64,000 bases of DNA from Corynebacterium tuberculostearicum (lineage in GTDB: Bacteria; Actinomycetota; Actinomycetes; Mycobacteriales; Mycobacteriaceae): contig NZ_JACBZL010000001.1 of NCBI RefSeq assembly GCF_013408445.1, positions 1,426,001-1,490,000 on the forward strand, written 5' to 3'. The translations under genes and the position numbers were made by a program. Below, one piece after another: positions 35,507 through 44,437 of this stretch. Within the stretch, counting starts at the first letter, position 1. Each line of letters starts with the position of its first letter. Below the pieces are notes generated by a model that ran no database searches, was not told the DNA's origin, and saw only the letters and a program-made list of their open reading frames with translations.

Positions 35507-35764
35507 TTAACTATCTGGGGTATTTCCCCGCGCGGCGCGCCGCGTGTCTTCTCGCTCCTCGCGCAGGCGCCGCAGCCGTGCAACCAGGAGGGGGTGGGAT
35601 TGGGCGGCCGCGGGGGCGTCGAGAAGCAGGTTTAGGCGCTGGTGGTAGCGCACCGGGGAGATGTCCAGCTGCGCGCGGATGGCCTCTTCCTTGCGGCCGA
35701 TGCTGCGCGGCGCGGTTTCCTCGAAGTCCAAAATGGCGGCGTCTAGGTCAGACAAGGGGGTCAT
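35507..35764 (-). CDS. DUF3263 protein
   Basis: An 85-aa helical protein with the actinobacterial DUF3263 pattern: LSDLDAAILDFEETAPRSIG, then KEEAIRAQLDISPVRYHQRL, which resembles a small helix-turn-helix. The start MTPLSDL is favoured; a longer frame would run into the def promoter region. It is divergent from def with 16 bases between the starts, so the two promoters overlap. The function is unknown; DNA binding is plausible from the helix pattern. Confidence 0.88.
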   Translation of the reverse strand: MTPLSDLDAAILDFEETAPRSIGRKEEAIRAQLDISPVRYHQRLNLLLDAPAAAQSHPLLVARLRRLREEREDTRRAARGNTPDS

Positions 35765-35780
35765 GCCTAAACTGTAAGGC

Positions 35781-36404
35781 ATGACTATTCGCCCCATCGT
35801 TATCCACGGCGAGACCGTGCTTCACGAACCCACCCAACCGGTGGAAGAATCCGAGATTTCCACCCCGGAAATGCAGCAACTCATCGCGGACATGTATGAA
35901 ACCATGGACGCCGCCAATGGCGTAGGCTTGGCCGCTAACCAGGTAGGAATTGGCAAGCGCCTCTTTGTCTACCACTGCCCCGATACGGACGGCCCCAATG
36001 GCACCGAGCTGCCGTCCGAGGAGGCGGGCATGCGCAAGGGCTGCGTTATCAACCCCGTGCTGGAGACCTCCGAGATTCCAGAGACCATGCCTGCCGACGA
36101 CGGCTCCGATGACGAGGGTTGCCTCTCCGTGCCGGGCGAGGGCTTTCCCACCGGCCGCGCCGACTGGGCGCGCGTGACCGGCAAGGACGAAAACGGCAAT
36201 GACATCTCCGTCGAGGGTTATGGCTTTTTCGCCCGCTGCCTGCAGCACGAGACCGGCCACCTCGATGGCTTCCTCTACACCGATACCCTCATTGGCCGCT
36301 ATAAGCGCCAGGCCAAGAAGGCCATTAAGCGCCACGGCTGGACCGAGCCGGGCTATTCCTGGGTACCGGGTGAGGACGCCGATCCCTTCGGCCACGACGA
36401 CTAA
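35781..36404 (+). CDS. def: Peptide deformylase
   Basis: A 207-aa metalloenzyme that removes the formyl group from nascent proteins. The three motifs are present: [10 protein letters not shown] (near 50), EGCLSVPG (Cys ligand, near 113) and QHETGHLDG (HExxH, near 155). It is longer than the typical 170 aa because of an insertion near residues 65-90 and a C-terminal extension. Its stop shares one base with the ATG of the GNAT gene. Confidence 0.95.
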   Translation: MTIRPIVIHGETVLHEPTQPVEESEISTPEMQQLIADMYETMDAANGVGLAANQVGIGKRLFVYHCPDTDGPNGTELPSEEAGMRKGCVINPVLETSEIPETMPADDGSDDEGCLSVPGEGFPTGRADWARVTGKDENGNDISVEGYGFFARCLQHETGHLDGFLYTDTLIGRYKRQAKKAIKRHGWTEPGYSWVPGEDADPFGHDD

Positions 36405-37393
36405 TGTCTCGCATTTTCCGCTCCGATGCCGTCCAGGTGGGCGAGCGCGTGGTGGCCCGGCGCGACTTCGGCGATGTGCATAGCGATGTCATTGGACATG
36501 TGCTGAGCCTCGACCCGCTGGTCATTCGCCCACAAGAGGTCGGCGGCTACCCTTCCGACCTAGAGGCGGTGGAGATCCCGCCGGAGCAGCTGAAGATCAT
36601 CAAGCGCCTCTCCCCGCGCATGGTCCGCAATTCCGATATCCGCGCCGTGGAGGTTGCCGCGGCCTCGGCTTTCCCCGGCACAGAACACGCCTGGACCAGC
36701 GATAGTTCTTGGCTCCTGCGCGCGAGCGAGGGGGTTTCCGGCCACTCCAACTCTGCCGTGCCGGTGGGCCCTTCGGCCGGTTTTACGCCAGTGCCATTGG
36801 AGGAGATTAAGGCCTTTTACTCCCGCCACAATCTGCCGGTGCGCCTATTGGTTCCGGAGCGCATTGGCAAGCCGGCCGAGCGCCTGCTCGCCGACCCAGC
36901 TTGGGAGACCGAGCCAGAGATCCTCGCCATGGTCCTGCGGGATCTGCCCACGCTTGCCGACGCCCCCTCTACCTCCCCCACTTTCCACATCGCCGCCCAA
37001 CCCGATGACGAGTGGCTGGCGATGTATCAATCCCGTACCGATGCCCTTTCTGCCGAGGCGTTGCAGAGCCTTGGCGCTCACATCGAGGGACCGCTCGGCT
37101 TTGGCCGCCTGGTCCTCGATGGCGAGACCGTCGCCATCGCCCGCGGCACCCTGAGCGAATCCGGCGATGGCACCACGTGGCTGGGTCTTTCTTCCATCGA
37201 AGTGGCCGAGGACTTCCGCCGCCGCGGATACGGAGCGCTCGCGCTCCAACATTTGCTGCACTGGGGCCACAACAACGGCGCTGAGCACGCGTACCTCACC
37301 GCGCCGACCTCGAATATCGCCGGCGTGCGGCTGGCGGAGAAGCTCGGCTTCATCGAGCAGCACCGGCGCATCTACGCCCGCCTGCGCGACTAG
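36404..37393 (+). CDS. GNAT-family N-acetyltransferase
   Basis: A 329-aa protein. The N-terminal 65 residues form a small beta-rich, SH3-like domain (RVVARRDFGDVHSDVIGHVL). The C-terminal 150 residues are a GNAT domain with the acetyl-CoA loop VAEDFRRRGYGALALQHLL and the ending VRLAEKLGFIEQHRRIYARL. The order def-GNAT-xth is shared with other corynebacteria, suggesting a housekeeping role; the substrate is unknown. It is translationally coupled to def. Confidence 0.9.
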   Translation: MSRIFRSDAVQVGERVVARRDFGDVHSDVIGHVLSLDPLVIRPQEVGGYPSDLEAVEIPPEQLKIIKRLSPRMVRNSDIRAVEVAAASAFPGTEHAWTSDSSWLLRASEGVSGHSNSAVPVGPSAGFTPVPLEEIKAFYSRHNLPVRLLVPERIGKPAERLLADPAWETEPEILAMVLRDLPTLADAPSTSPTFHIAAQPDDEWLAMYQSRTDALSAEALQSLGAHIEGPLGFGRLVLDGETVAIARGTLSESGDGTTWLGLSSIEVAEDFRRRGYGALALQHLLHWGHNNGAEHAYLTAPTSNIAGVRLAEKLGFIEQHRRIYARLRD

Positions 37394-37450
37394 CTCTCCG
37401 CGCTGCGGACTTCCGGTCTGGGCGGTGAACGTTATGGGACTCCTTGTGGG

Positions 37451-37479
37451 CTGGGTAGTGAGCTTGACTCACTACCCAG
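37451..37479. promoter_or_regulatory. Perfect palindrome upstream of xth
   Basis: CTGGGTAGTGAG (37451-37462), a five-base spacer CTTGA, then CTCACTACCCAG (37468-37479). No T-run follows. TAACCT at 37481-37486 could be a -10 box for a leaderless xth start at 37494, placing the palindrome over the -35 region. An operator is likely; a terminator for the GNAT message is the alternative. Confidence 0.6.
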
Positions 37480-37493
37480 GTAACCTATGTGGC

Positions 37494-38303
37494 ATGCGCA
37501 TCGCCACGTGGAATATTAACTCCGTCCGTACCCGCACACAGCGGGCACTGAACCTTATCTCCAAGCACGACATCGACGTTTTGTGCCTGCAAGAAACTAA
37601 GGTGAAAGACGATAAGTTTCCACGCGAGGTCTTCGAGGATGCGGGTCTCCATGTCACCTGCCACGGGCTCAACCAGTGGAACGGCGTGGCCATTGTGTCC
37701 AAGGAAGAGCCCGAGGACGTCTTTATCGGCTTTCCGGGCCAGCCAGGCTTTGCCAAAGATCCAGAAAAGCCGCAAGACCGTGAGGCCCGAGCACTAGGGG
37801 CTCGCATCCGTGGCGTAGAAATCTGGTCACTCTACGTGCCCAACGGCCGCGAGATCACGGATCGCCATTATGACTACAAGCTGGACTTTCTCTATCACTT
37901 GGCGCGCTATGCGGAAAATCATGCGCAGTCCAAATTGCTTATGAGCGGTGATTTCAATATTGCCCCGCGCGATGAGGACGTGTGGGATATAGAGGCCTTC
38001 CGTGGCAAGACGCATGTCACCGAGCCAGAGCGCGCCGCGTTCCAGATGCTGGAAGAAGCAGGCCTCGAGGAAGTTACTCGCCGGTTCACGGAGGACCAGC
38101 GCTATACCTACTTCGATTACAAGGGCATGCGCTTCCAAAAGAACGAAGGCATGCGCATCGACTTCCAGTTGGCTTCAGCCCCGCTTGCCCAGCACGTGAC
38201 CGGCGCGCAAGTAGACATGGTCGAGCGCGCCGGCGATAAAACCTCCGATCACTGTCCGCTTCTCGCAGATTACAATCTGCCCGATTTCAATTCCGTGCGA
38301 TAA
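37494..38303 (+). CDS. xth: Exodeoxyribonuclease III / AP endonuclease
   Basis: A 269-aa base-excision-repair nuclease of the EEP superfamily. Motifs: MRIATWNINSVRTR (start), LCLQETKVKD (Glu metal ligand, near 37), GDFNIAP (near 150) and TSDHCPLLAD (C-terminal His). Only the ATG at 37494 makes the canonical MRIATWNINS start. Its stop directly abuts the cls ATG, so the two are coupled despite unrelated roles. Confidence 0.95.
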   Translation: MRIATWNINSVRTRTQRALNLISKHDIDVLCLQETKVKDDKFPREVFEDAGLHVTCHGLNQWNGVAIVSKEEPEDVFIGFPGQPGFAKDPEKPQDREARALGARIRGVEIWSLYVPNGREITDRHYDYKLDFLYHLARYAENHAQSKLLMSGDFNIAPRDEDVWDIEAFRGKTHVTEPERAAFQMLEEAGLEEVTRRFTEDQRYTYFDYKGMRFQKNEGMRIDFQLASAPLAQHVTGAQVDMVERAGDKTSDHCPLLADYNLPDFNSVR

Positions 38304-39767
38304 ATGTCTTGGTCTCTTGATCTCAGCTTCTGGCAGCTCGTATTCCTGATCCTTGATTACGGCATCAAGATCATTGCCGTTGGCTTCGTGCCCGAAGGCC
38401 GCCGACCTTCCAGTTCAACCGCGTGGCTGCTGGCAATTCTGGTGCTGCCGTTTATCGGCCTGCCGCTGTTTTTGCTCATGGGCTCGCCGTATATCAACCG
38501 GCGTCGCCACCGCATCCAGCAAGAAGCCAATGAGAAGATTGAAAACGTCACAGCCCGCACCCCGGATCATCCGCAGGGCCTCCTTTCGGCGGAAGTAGAG
38601 TCGGTTATTCGGCTTAACCGCGAGCTGACTGGGTTCCCAGCATTGGTGGGCCATAACCTTGGCCTGCACGCGGATTATGACGAGTCCATTCGCGCCATTG
38701 CCGCCGCTATTGACCGCGCCGAGAAGTATGTATCCATCGAGATCTACATCCAGTCCTGGGATGAGACCACAGACGTCTTCTTTGAGTCGCTGCGCAGGGC
38801 TACCGCCCGAGGTGTAAAGGTGCGCTTGCTCTTGGATCAGATCGGCAGCTTCAAGTACAAGGGCTACTTCAAGCTGGGCAAGCGGCTAACGGAGATTGGC
38901 GTCGACTGGCATCTCATGCTGCCCATCCAGCTGCACAAGGGCCGCTTCCGCCGCCCTGACCTGCGCAATCACCGCAAGCTGGTGATTATCGATGGCAAGG
39001 TGGGCTTTATTGGCTCGCTGAATATGATTAAGCGCCAGTACAAGACCAAGGACCGCTACTGGATTGACTACATGGTGGAGCTTTCCGGCCCGATTGTGAC
39101 CTCCATGTCCGCAATCTTCGCCGTGGATTGGTACCTCGAGGCAGAAGAGAACCTGCCACTGGATGAGCTGCCATATGACGACGCCCAGACTGCCGACGCC
39201 AACCACCTCCAGATAATCCCCTCCGGGCCGGGTTACACCACTGAGCCCAACCTGCGCATGTTCAACTCCCTGGTACACCACGCCAAGGACCGGCTGGTAC
39301 TGTGCTCGCCCTACTTCGTCCCGGATGAATCCCTACTGGAGGCCGTGACCACCGCCTGCTACCGCGGCGTGGACGTGGAACTTTATGTCTCTGCCAAGGC
39401 GGACCAATTCATGGTCAACCACGCCCAATCCTCCTACTACCAGGCGCTGCTGGAGGCGGGCGTGCACATCTACCAATTCCCCTATCCCTTTGTTCTGCAC
39501 TCCAAGTTCATCATCACCGACCCGGATGACCCCGGCCGCGATCCGCTGTGCATGTTCGGCTCCTCCAATATGGACCCGCGCTCGTTCGGCCTAAATTACG
39601 AATCCACCATGCTGGTGGCCAAAGGAGACCTCATTGACCAGTTCAACCAGCTCGTATCCAACTACCGGGCCGTATGCCACGAGCTGACCCTTGAGGAATG
39701 GAATGAGCGCGGATTTATCCGCCGCTACGTGGATAATGTCATGCGTCTTACCTCCGCGTTGCAATAA
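38304..39767 (+). CDS. cls: Cardiolipin synthase
   Basis: A 487-aa membrane phospholipase-D-type enzyme that joins two phosphatidylglycerols. Two N-terminal helices (FLILDYGIKIIAVGFV and AWLLAILVLPFIGLPLFLLM) precede two HKD motifs: HRKLVIIDGKVGFIGSLN (near 220) and HSKFIITDPDDPGRD (near 397). The length fits bacterial ClsA. An IS6 element starts one base after its stop codon, so its native terminator has been displaced. Confidence 0.95.
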   Translation: MSWSLDLSFWQLVFLILDYGIKIIAVGFVPEGRRPSSSTAWLLAILVLPFIGLPLFLLMGSPYINRRRHRIQQEANEKIENVTARTPDHPQGLLSAEVESVIRLNRELTGFPALVGHNLGLHADYDESIRAIAAAIDRAEKYVSIEIYIQSWDETTDVFFESLRRATARGVKVRLLLDQIGSFKYKGYFKLGKRLTEIGVDWHLMLPIQLHKGRFRRPDLRNHRKLVIIDGKVGFIGSLNMIKRQYKTKDRYWIDYMVELSGPIVTSMSAIFAVDWYLEAEENLPLDELPYDDAQTADANHLQIIPSGPGYTTEPNLRMFNSLVHHAKDRLVLCSPYFVPDESLLEAVTTACYRGVDVELYVSAKADQFMVNHAQSSYYQALLEAGVHIYQFPYPFVLHSKFIITDPDDPGRDPLCMFGSSNMDPRSFGLNYESTMLVAKGDLIDQFNQLVSNYRAVCHELTLEEWNERGFIRRYVDNVMRLTSALQ

Positions 39768-39768
39768 A

Positions 39769-40614
39769 GGGTGCTGTTGCAAAGTTGGGGCAGTAGAAAG
39801 ACCGGCGTGAAATAATCAGAGCCATGGGCATCTTCTCCGGTCGGCATTTCCCCCGTGACATCATCCTGTGGGCGGTGCGGTGGTACTGCCGCTACGGCGT
39901 GAGCTACCGCGACCTCGAAGAAATGATGACCGAGCGGGGTGTGCCAGTCGATCACACCACGATCTACCGCTGGGTGCAGAAATACGCCCCTGAGCTGGAT
40001 AAGCACACTCGCTGGTACCGGCAGGTACCCGACTGGCAGGCCCAGTCCTGGCGGGTGGATGAGACCTATATCCGGGTCGGCGGCACGTGGTGCTATCTCT
40101 ACCGGGCTATTACCGCCGGTGGGCAGACCTTAGACTTCTACCTCTCACCAAAACGGAATGTGGCTGCGGCCAAGCGTTTCCTGGCCAAGACGCTGCGATC
40201 GAATACGACAGCCGGGTCCCCGCGGGTCATCAACACCGACAAGGCACCAGCTCTGGCCAAGGCAATATCCGAGCTGAAGGCGGAGGGAATCTGCCCTCAG
40301 ACGGTGGAGCACCGGCAGGTGAAATACCTGAACAACGTTCTCGAGGGAGATCATGGCCGACTTAAAAGAATCCTGGGACCGAAGGGGGCGTTCAAAAACC
40401 GAATTTCCGCCTACCGGACGTTGAAAGGGATGGAAGCGATGCATTCATTACGGAAAGGTCAGGGCACGATGTTTGGCTTATGGGCACCCCAATCCGGACG
40501 CGGTGATCGTCAACCGGGTCTTCGAGACGGCCTGAGAACGCCGGCACGCAGCGGCCATCAGGAAATGAGAAACTGGGTCGTCTCGGCTCTCCGCCCAACT
40601 TTGCAACAGCACCC
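39769..40614 (+). mobile_element. IS6-family insertion sequence (IS1628-like)
   Basis: Perfect 21-base terminal inverted repeats, GGGTGCTGTTGCAAAGTTGGG at 39769-39789 and its complement at 40594-40614, bound an 846-base element with one transposase gene. The flanking bases (GCAATAAA and TGTAGATC) do not form the 8-base target duplication usual for IS6, so the copy probably took part in a rearrangement or cointegrate resolution. The left end abuts cls. Confidence 0.92.
39824..40535 (+). pseudogene. IS6 transposase with a late frameshift
   Basis: The first 215 or so codons encode a normal IS6 transposase: HTH region YRDLEEMMTERGVPVDHTTI, the DDE residues in WRVDETYIRV, VINTDKAPAL and EGDHGRLKR. 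Near 40470 the sequence ATGTTTGGCTTAT has one base too many; the shifted frame reads AYGHPNPDAVIVNRVFETA and stops at 40533-40535, which would give 236 aa. Unshifted, the frame runs to 40675 through the inverted repeat with an unrelated tail. The DDE core is intact, so some activity is possible. Confidence 0.85.
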
Positions 40615-40901
40615 TGTAGATCTATATCCAGGGGTGATCAACCAACAAAACCGTGCAATACGGGTTACGGTTTAGGCTCCCGCCTCGCCTTGCGGCTCGT
40701 TGGGCTGCCGCCCAAATCAATAGATTTGGTTGCCACCAAAGACTCCACTACTTAAGGCACACACGCATTCTCACCGCCACCACGGGGAAAGAAAAACAAT
40801 TAAAAATAAACCTCTCCTCAATTTCGACAACCTGACGCATCCGCCCACTCCCCTCTACGCCCACCGAGGACGTGTCCGGGACACTCCGTAGTGTGGTGGG
40901 C
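40615..40901. other. Region between the IS6 element and the exonuclease gene
   Basis: No gene is recognised in these 287 bases. The last part probably holds the exonuclease promoter: TAGTGT ends seven bases before the ATG at 40902, which suits a leaderless start. Confidence 0.45.
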
Positions 40902-41175
40902 ATGAACTTTTTCAACCGACTCCACGAGACTCTCACCCACCTAGAAAACGCTCTAGACAACGCTGCCCACCTGCAGGCGGGCAGGCCTGTCTTTGCCGTC
41001 ATTGACACAGAGACCACGGGGTTTAACAAGCGATACGACCGCATCATTGAACTCGCCGTCGCCCGCTTTGATGAATCCTTCCGGCTTGTCGACCAGTGGC
41101 ACACGGACCTGACCCCTGTTTGGTGGACACCTGATATCCAGCCCAGTCGGGCTGGAAGAAAGGTAATCTACCACC

Positions 41176-41475
41176 ATGTCCAGGTACTCCGAACAGTTCA
41201 AACGCGATGCCGTGGCCCTCTACGAAAACAATGAGGACCTCTCACTGAACTCAGCATCAGCAGAGCTCGGTATCAACCGTGCCTCGCTGCATTCTTGGAT
41301 CAAGAAGTACGGCACCGGCAAACGTGCCCGCACAAAAAGCATGCGCGACAAGGTCCAAGCAGCGAATGATTCCGAACGGATCCGCCAGTTAGAAAAAGAG
41401 AACGCAAAGCTGCGCGAAGAACGTGACATCCTGCGCAAGGCCGCGAAATATTTTGCCGAAGAGACTCACTGGTGA
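41176..41475 (+). CDS. IS3 transposase OrfA
   Basis: A 99-aa helix-turn-helix protein: MSRYSEQFKRDAVALYENNE, then LNSASAELGINRASLHSWIK and a leucine-zipper coiled coil (RIRQLEKENAKLREERDILR). It binds the element ends and provides the N-terminal half of OrfAB. Its TGA overlaps the GTG of orfB (GTGA). Confidence 0.94.
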   Translation: MSRYSEQFKRDAVALYENNEDLSLNSASAELGINRASLHSWIKKYGTGKRARTKSMRDKVQAANDSERIRQLEKENAKLREERDILRKAAKYFAEETHW

Positions 41476-42368
41476 TCCGCTTCCAGTTTGTCTATGACCA
41501 CCGAACCGAATTCTCGGTTAAGCGGATGTGCCAGGTGTTAAAGCTCAATCGCTCCTCGTTCTACAAATGGGTGCAAACCCGCGAAGAACGCAGGTTAAAG
41601 ACGTGTTCGGATGCTCTTATTGGTGCAAGAATCAAGACCATCTTCGATGATGAATACGGGCTTTATGGTGCTAAACGCATCGCTGCAAGCCTTAAAGCCG
41701 ATACGAGCTTTGGCCCGATAAATCACAAGAAAGTCGCACGAATCATGAAATCCATGGGACTTAAAGGCTTTACCAAACGCCGCCGATGCGTCACTACCAG
41801 GCGTAAGCCTGGTCACCGCGTCATGCCAGATCTAGTAGGCCGCAGATTCACAGCTGACAGGCCAAACCACGTCTATGTAGGCGACATTACGTACCTGCCG
41901 TGTAAGGGCGGCAAGAACATGTACCTGGCCACGGTCATCGACGTCTACTCGCGCAAACTTGTCGGACATGCACTCGCCGATCACATGCGGGTATCACTGG
42001 TTATCGAAGCTTTGTCCCATGCCAGGAAAGTCCGCGGAAGCCTTAAAGGGGCAATTTTCCATTCTGATCACGGCAGCGTGTACACCTCACAAGCCTTTAG
42101 GAACTATTGCTCGTCGTTGGGTGTGCGCCAGTCTATGGGAGCGGTAGGAACGAGTGCTGATAACGCCCTAGCAGAATCGTTTAACGCCACGCTCAAGCGG
42201 GAAATCTTGCGTGACAGGAAAGTCTTTGACAATCCGATCTCCTGCCGCCAAGAAGTCTTCCGGTGGTGCATGCGCTACAACACACGCCGACGGCACTCCT
42301 GGTGCAATCTTTCAGCTCCTGACGTCTTTGAAGCCGAGAATTCAGCTACACTGACTAGAGCAGCATAG
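41472..42368 (+). CDS. IS3 transposase OrfB (DDE integrase)
   Basis: A 298-aa protein with an HTH_21-like region (YGLYGAKRIAASLK) and an rve integrase core: Asp in YVGDITYLP, Asp in FHSDHGSVYTS and Glu in DNALAESFNATLKRE. The frame is intact and the protein full length, so the element looks competent to move. It starts with GTG overlapping orfA, allowing reinitiation or programmed frameshifting. Confidence 0.94.
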   Translation: MIRFQFVYDHRTEFSVKRMCQVLKLNRSSFYKWVQTREERRLKTCSDALIGARIKTIFDDEYGLYGAKRIAASLKADTSFGPINHKKVARIMKSMGLKGFTKRRRCVTTRRKPGHRVMPDLVGRRFTADRPNHVYVGDITYLPCKGGKNMYLATVIDVYSRKLVGHALADHMRVSLVIEALSHARKVRGSLKGAIFHSDHGSVYTSQAFRNYCSSLGVRQSMGAVGTSADNALAESFNATLKREILRDRKVFDNPISCRQEVFRWCMRYNTRRRHSWCNLSAPDVFEAENSATLTRAA

Positions 42369-42920
42369 CTAACCCCCGACGTGTCCACTTTCCGGGGGTC
42401 AGGCCCCACGTTGATTAATCCTGACGGCAAGCAGATTAAAAACTCCCACATCCACGGCATCACCAACGCTGATGTCGCCCACGCGCCCACCTTCCCAGAG
42501 GTCTACACCGAGTTCGCCGCACGTGTAGATGGGATGGTGCTCATGGCACACAATGCCCCCTTCGATTCGAAGATGATTCTTGCTGAAGCCGAGCGCATCA
42601 CCCCAGACGGGGAAGACGTGTACTTCCCCTTCGTAGATACCATCGCCCTGGCTAAGCAGATGGTGTCCCTGCGCTCCTACAAACTCTCTGCTTTGCTTGA
42701 CCATGTTGGGTTGCATAACCCGCAGTCCCACGCGGCTATCGCCGACGCTACCGCCACCGGACAGATGCTCAACAAACTTTTCGGGAAAGAAGCAACCAAG
42801 ATTGGACGCCAAATCCTCGACCAGGCCGTCACCTTCAACGCCGGCTACACCACTAACTGGGGACTACCTTGCAAGCCCACCGTCACACGCCGCTAACGCG
42901 CACCAGTCCGCCGGCCGATA

Positions 42921-42967
42921 AAAGTCGCCCAGTACGCGTGTCTATCATGCGCGTGCTGGGCGACTTT
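42921..42967. terminator. Bidirectional terminator between exonuclease and hicB
   Basis: AAAGTCGCCCAG (42921-42932) and CTGGGCGACTTT (42956-42967) form a 12-pair stem. It lies between convergent genes and has T-rich ends on both strands (TTTCGCTTT on plus, TTTTATC on minus). Confidence 0.9.
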
Positions 42968-42979
42968 CGCTTTCAGTGT

Positions 42980-43360
42980 TTAGGATGCTGCGAGCTTTTG
43001 GGCGCGCTGGTAAGACACTCCGAGGACTGTTCCCATATCTCGCACGGTCATTCCAGCGTTTCTCATTGCAACAGCGAGGTCATGAGTGCTTGCCTGTGCC
43101 GCAGCGGCCAGTCGTGCCGCTTCTTCGCGTTCTTTTTCGGCGCGAGCTTTCATTTCCGCAAGGCCCGGTGGGAGAACAACATCAACAATAATGTTGAGTT
43201 CGTCTGGGTCTAGGCCTGCCTGAAAGGCCAGTGCTTCGCGCATCTCGTCGGCAGCATTAGCTAGCCGCTTAGTTTGGGACACTGCCCCCAGTTCGGCGCA
43301 TTCGAGCACCCATACTCCGCTGGTTCCGCGTTCTGCGGTTACTGTGTATGTCGTGGTCAT
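42980..43360 (-). CDS. hicB: HicB-type antitoxin
   Basis: A 126-aa protein. The N-terminal half (TYTVTAERGTSGVWVLECAE, then LANAADEMREALAFQAGLDP) has the HicB partial RNase-H-like fold pattern. The C-terminal end (THDLAVAMRNAGMTVRDMGTVLGVSYQRAQ) is a helix-turn-helix of the type used for autoregulation. The ATG is embedded in the hicA stop (TAATG), with GGTGGAGG upstream inside hicA. It should neutralise HicA and repress the operon. Confidence 0.88.
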   Translation of the reverse strand: MTTTYTVTAERGTSGVWVLECAELGAVSQTKRLANAADEMREALAFQAGLDPDELNIIVDVVLPPGLAEMKARAEKEREEAARLAAAAQASTHDLAVAMRNAGMTVRDMGTVLGVSYQRAQKLAAS

Positions 43361-43569
43361 TACCTCCACCAGCCTTTCCCTAGTTCTTGGGCGTATTGGT
43401 CGAAAAACTTCTTGACTGTCACATCGTCAATCTCACGGTGCCTACCTAAGGTTCGGGTTGTGCTGCCTACCCGATAAGCGTCATGGCGCGATAGGGCGAT
43501 TTCCTCAAATTCAAGACCGCGCCGCTTGGCTTCCGCTTTCAATTTCTTGATGACGGCGTTTCGCTTCAT
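43360..43569 (-). CDS. hicA: HicA-type mRNA interferase toxin
   Basis: A 69-aa basic protein: MKRNAVIKKLKAEAKRRGLE, a central SRHDAYRVGSTTRTLGRHRE that fits the HicA dsRBD-like fold and a His near the strand, and a C-terminal helix. HicA cleaves mRNA at the ribosome. The toxin-first order is the usual HicAB arrangement. It sits within the low-GC module bracketed by the duplicated exonuclease ends. Confidence 0.85.
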   Translation of the reverse strand: MKRNAVIKKLKAEAKRRGLEFEEIALSRHDAYRVGSTTRTLGRHREIDDVTVKKFFDQYAQELGKGWWR

Positions 43570-43931
43570 AACGGTAGTCTACCGACAGGAGACTAAACAA
43601 GTCAACCATGGGTAGACAGTTTTCTTGCTCATGTTCCAAAGAAAATTAGGCGTGGGCCGGAAAGGCCAAGCCCTAGCGGGCAAAAGGCCACATTGGCGCA
43701 GAAATAGACGCTTGTGCCAAACAGACAATCACGCAAGCGATTGACGAATTAAGCAGATAAGCAAGTGACAACGGCGAGCCCATTAAGCCGCGGTGCGGAT
43801 GCAACAAAGATAAGGACCCCAGATAAGCACGCTTATCCGGGGCCCTCGACGGCGTTCATCTCGTCTTCGCCAGCGCTACGTTTAGTCGGTCGATCCTTCG
43901 CGGGCGAGAAGCTCATCGCGACGCACGCGCA
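43570..43931. other. Intergenic region with a hairpin
   Basis: No gene is recognised in 360 bases. CCCC-A-GATAAGC-AC-GCTTATC-C-GGGG (43817-43842) is a strong hairpin without a T-run; it may end the leftward lipoprotein message. The hicA promoter should lie at 43570-43650. Confidence 0.55.
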
Positions 43932-44435
43932 TCAATCACAACGAGAAAATTCTTCCTGCGTCACAATCTTGCTTGAAGTTTCATCGACAGTGCTTTCTGA
44001 GGAACCTGTAATAATCTCTCCGGGCTTGAGCTCGCGTATTTCCGATAGTTTCGCATCTACTGGATACGGCTGAACATCCTCATGCGAAGTGGAAGCATTC
44101 GCAATCAACAGCTCATCAGCTTTTTCTGGTGCTTCAACTGGTGACTCTGCTTGCCAGTTCGAATCCGGATTTGAGATATCAACGTTGAAGTACCCAGACA
44201 CGGGAACTTTAGCGTTAAAGCTTGCGTATTTATGATTCTCGCCGTTTACGTTCGGACCAGTCAAATCTACGCCGTCTAACTCAACTCCGCATGATTCCAC
44301 CTCTACAATTACGCCACCGGATTCATTAAGTGAGAATCCAACTTGTCCGGAAATGTCTGTATAAACGGCATTTCCACAGGCTGTAAGAGAGAAAAGTCCT
44401 CCTCCCAATAGGAAATAAAGGAACAATTTCTTCAT
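43932..44435 (-). CDS. Lipoprotein, candidate partner of the PLA2 fragment
   Basis: A 167-aa exported lipoprotein. The start MKKLFLYFLLGGGLFSLTAC ends in the lipobox LTAC, and the mature part is acidic and beta-rich (YTDISGQVGFSLNESGGVIV), with one Cys at ESCGVEL and one near the end. GGAGGA lies 6 bases before the ATG. It starts three bases after the stop of the truncated phospholipase A2 gene, so it is its operon partner. No family is recognised. A membrane-anchored inhibitor of an exported phospholipase is a reasonable guess. Confidence 0.8.
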   Translation of the reverse strand: MKKLFLYFLLGGGLFSLTACGNAVYTDISGQVGFSLNESGGVIVEVESCGVELDGVDLTGPNVNGENHKYASFNAKVPVSGYFNVDISNPDSNWQAESPVEAPEKADELLIANASTSHEDVQPYPVDAKLSEIRELKPGEIITGSSESTVDETSSKIVTQEEFSRCD

Positions 44436-44437
44436 CG

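Larger units (their letters stand above)
41110..42401 (+). mobile_element. IS3-family insertion sequence inside the exonuclease gene
   Basis: The ends are TGACCCC-N7-TGGACAC (41110 onward) and, inverted, TGACCCC-N7-TGGACAC (ending 42401), with two overlapping genes orfA and orfB between them. The size is about 1.29 kb. A target duplication is not clear; at most CC is shared at the joints. It carries no passenger genes. Confidence 0.9.
40902..42896 (+). pseudogene. DEDDh 3'-5' exonuclease, split by an IS3 element
   Basis: The 5' part (40902-41109) encodes MNFFNRLHETLTHLENALDN and the ExoI motif FAVIDTETTGF. The 3' part (42402-42896) continues with INPDGKQIKNSHIHGITNAD, the ExoII region LMAHNAPFDSKMI and ExoIII HAAIADATATGQML. 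Joined, they give a DnaQ-like exonuclease of about 233 aa, with all catalytic acids and the His preserved, so loss of function comes only from the insertion at 41110-42401. It was probably a stand-alone proofreading-type or DNA-repair exonuclease. Confidence 0.9.

Noticed and set aside
34891..35784. Plus-strand open frame opposite the LytR_C and DUF3263 genes
   Set aside because: It is a Ser/Ala/Arg/Pro-rich shadow caused by the low-complexity linker on the minus strand.
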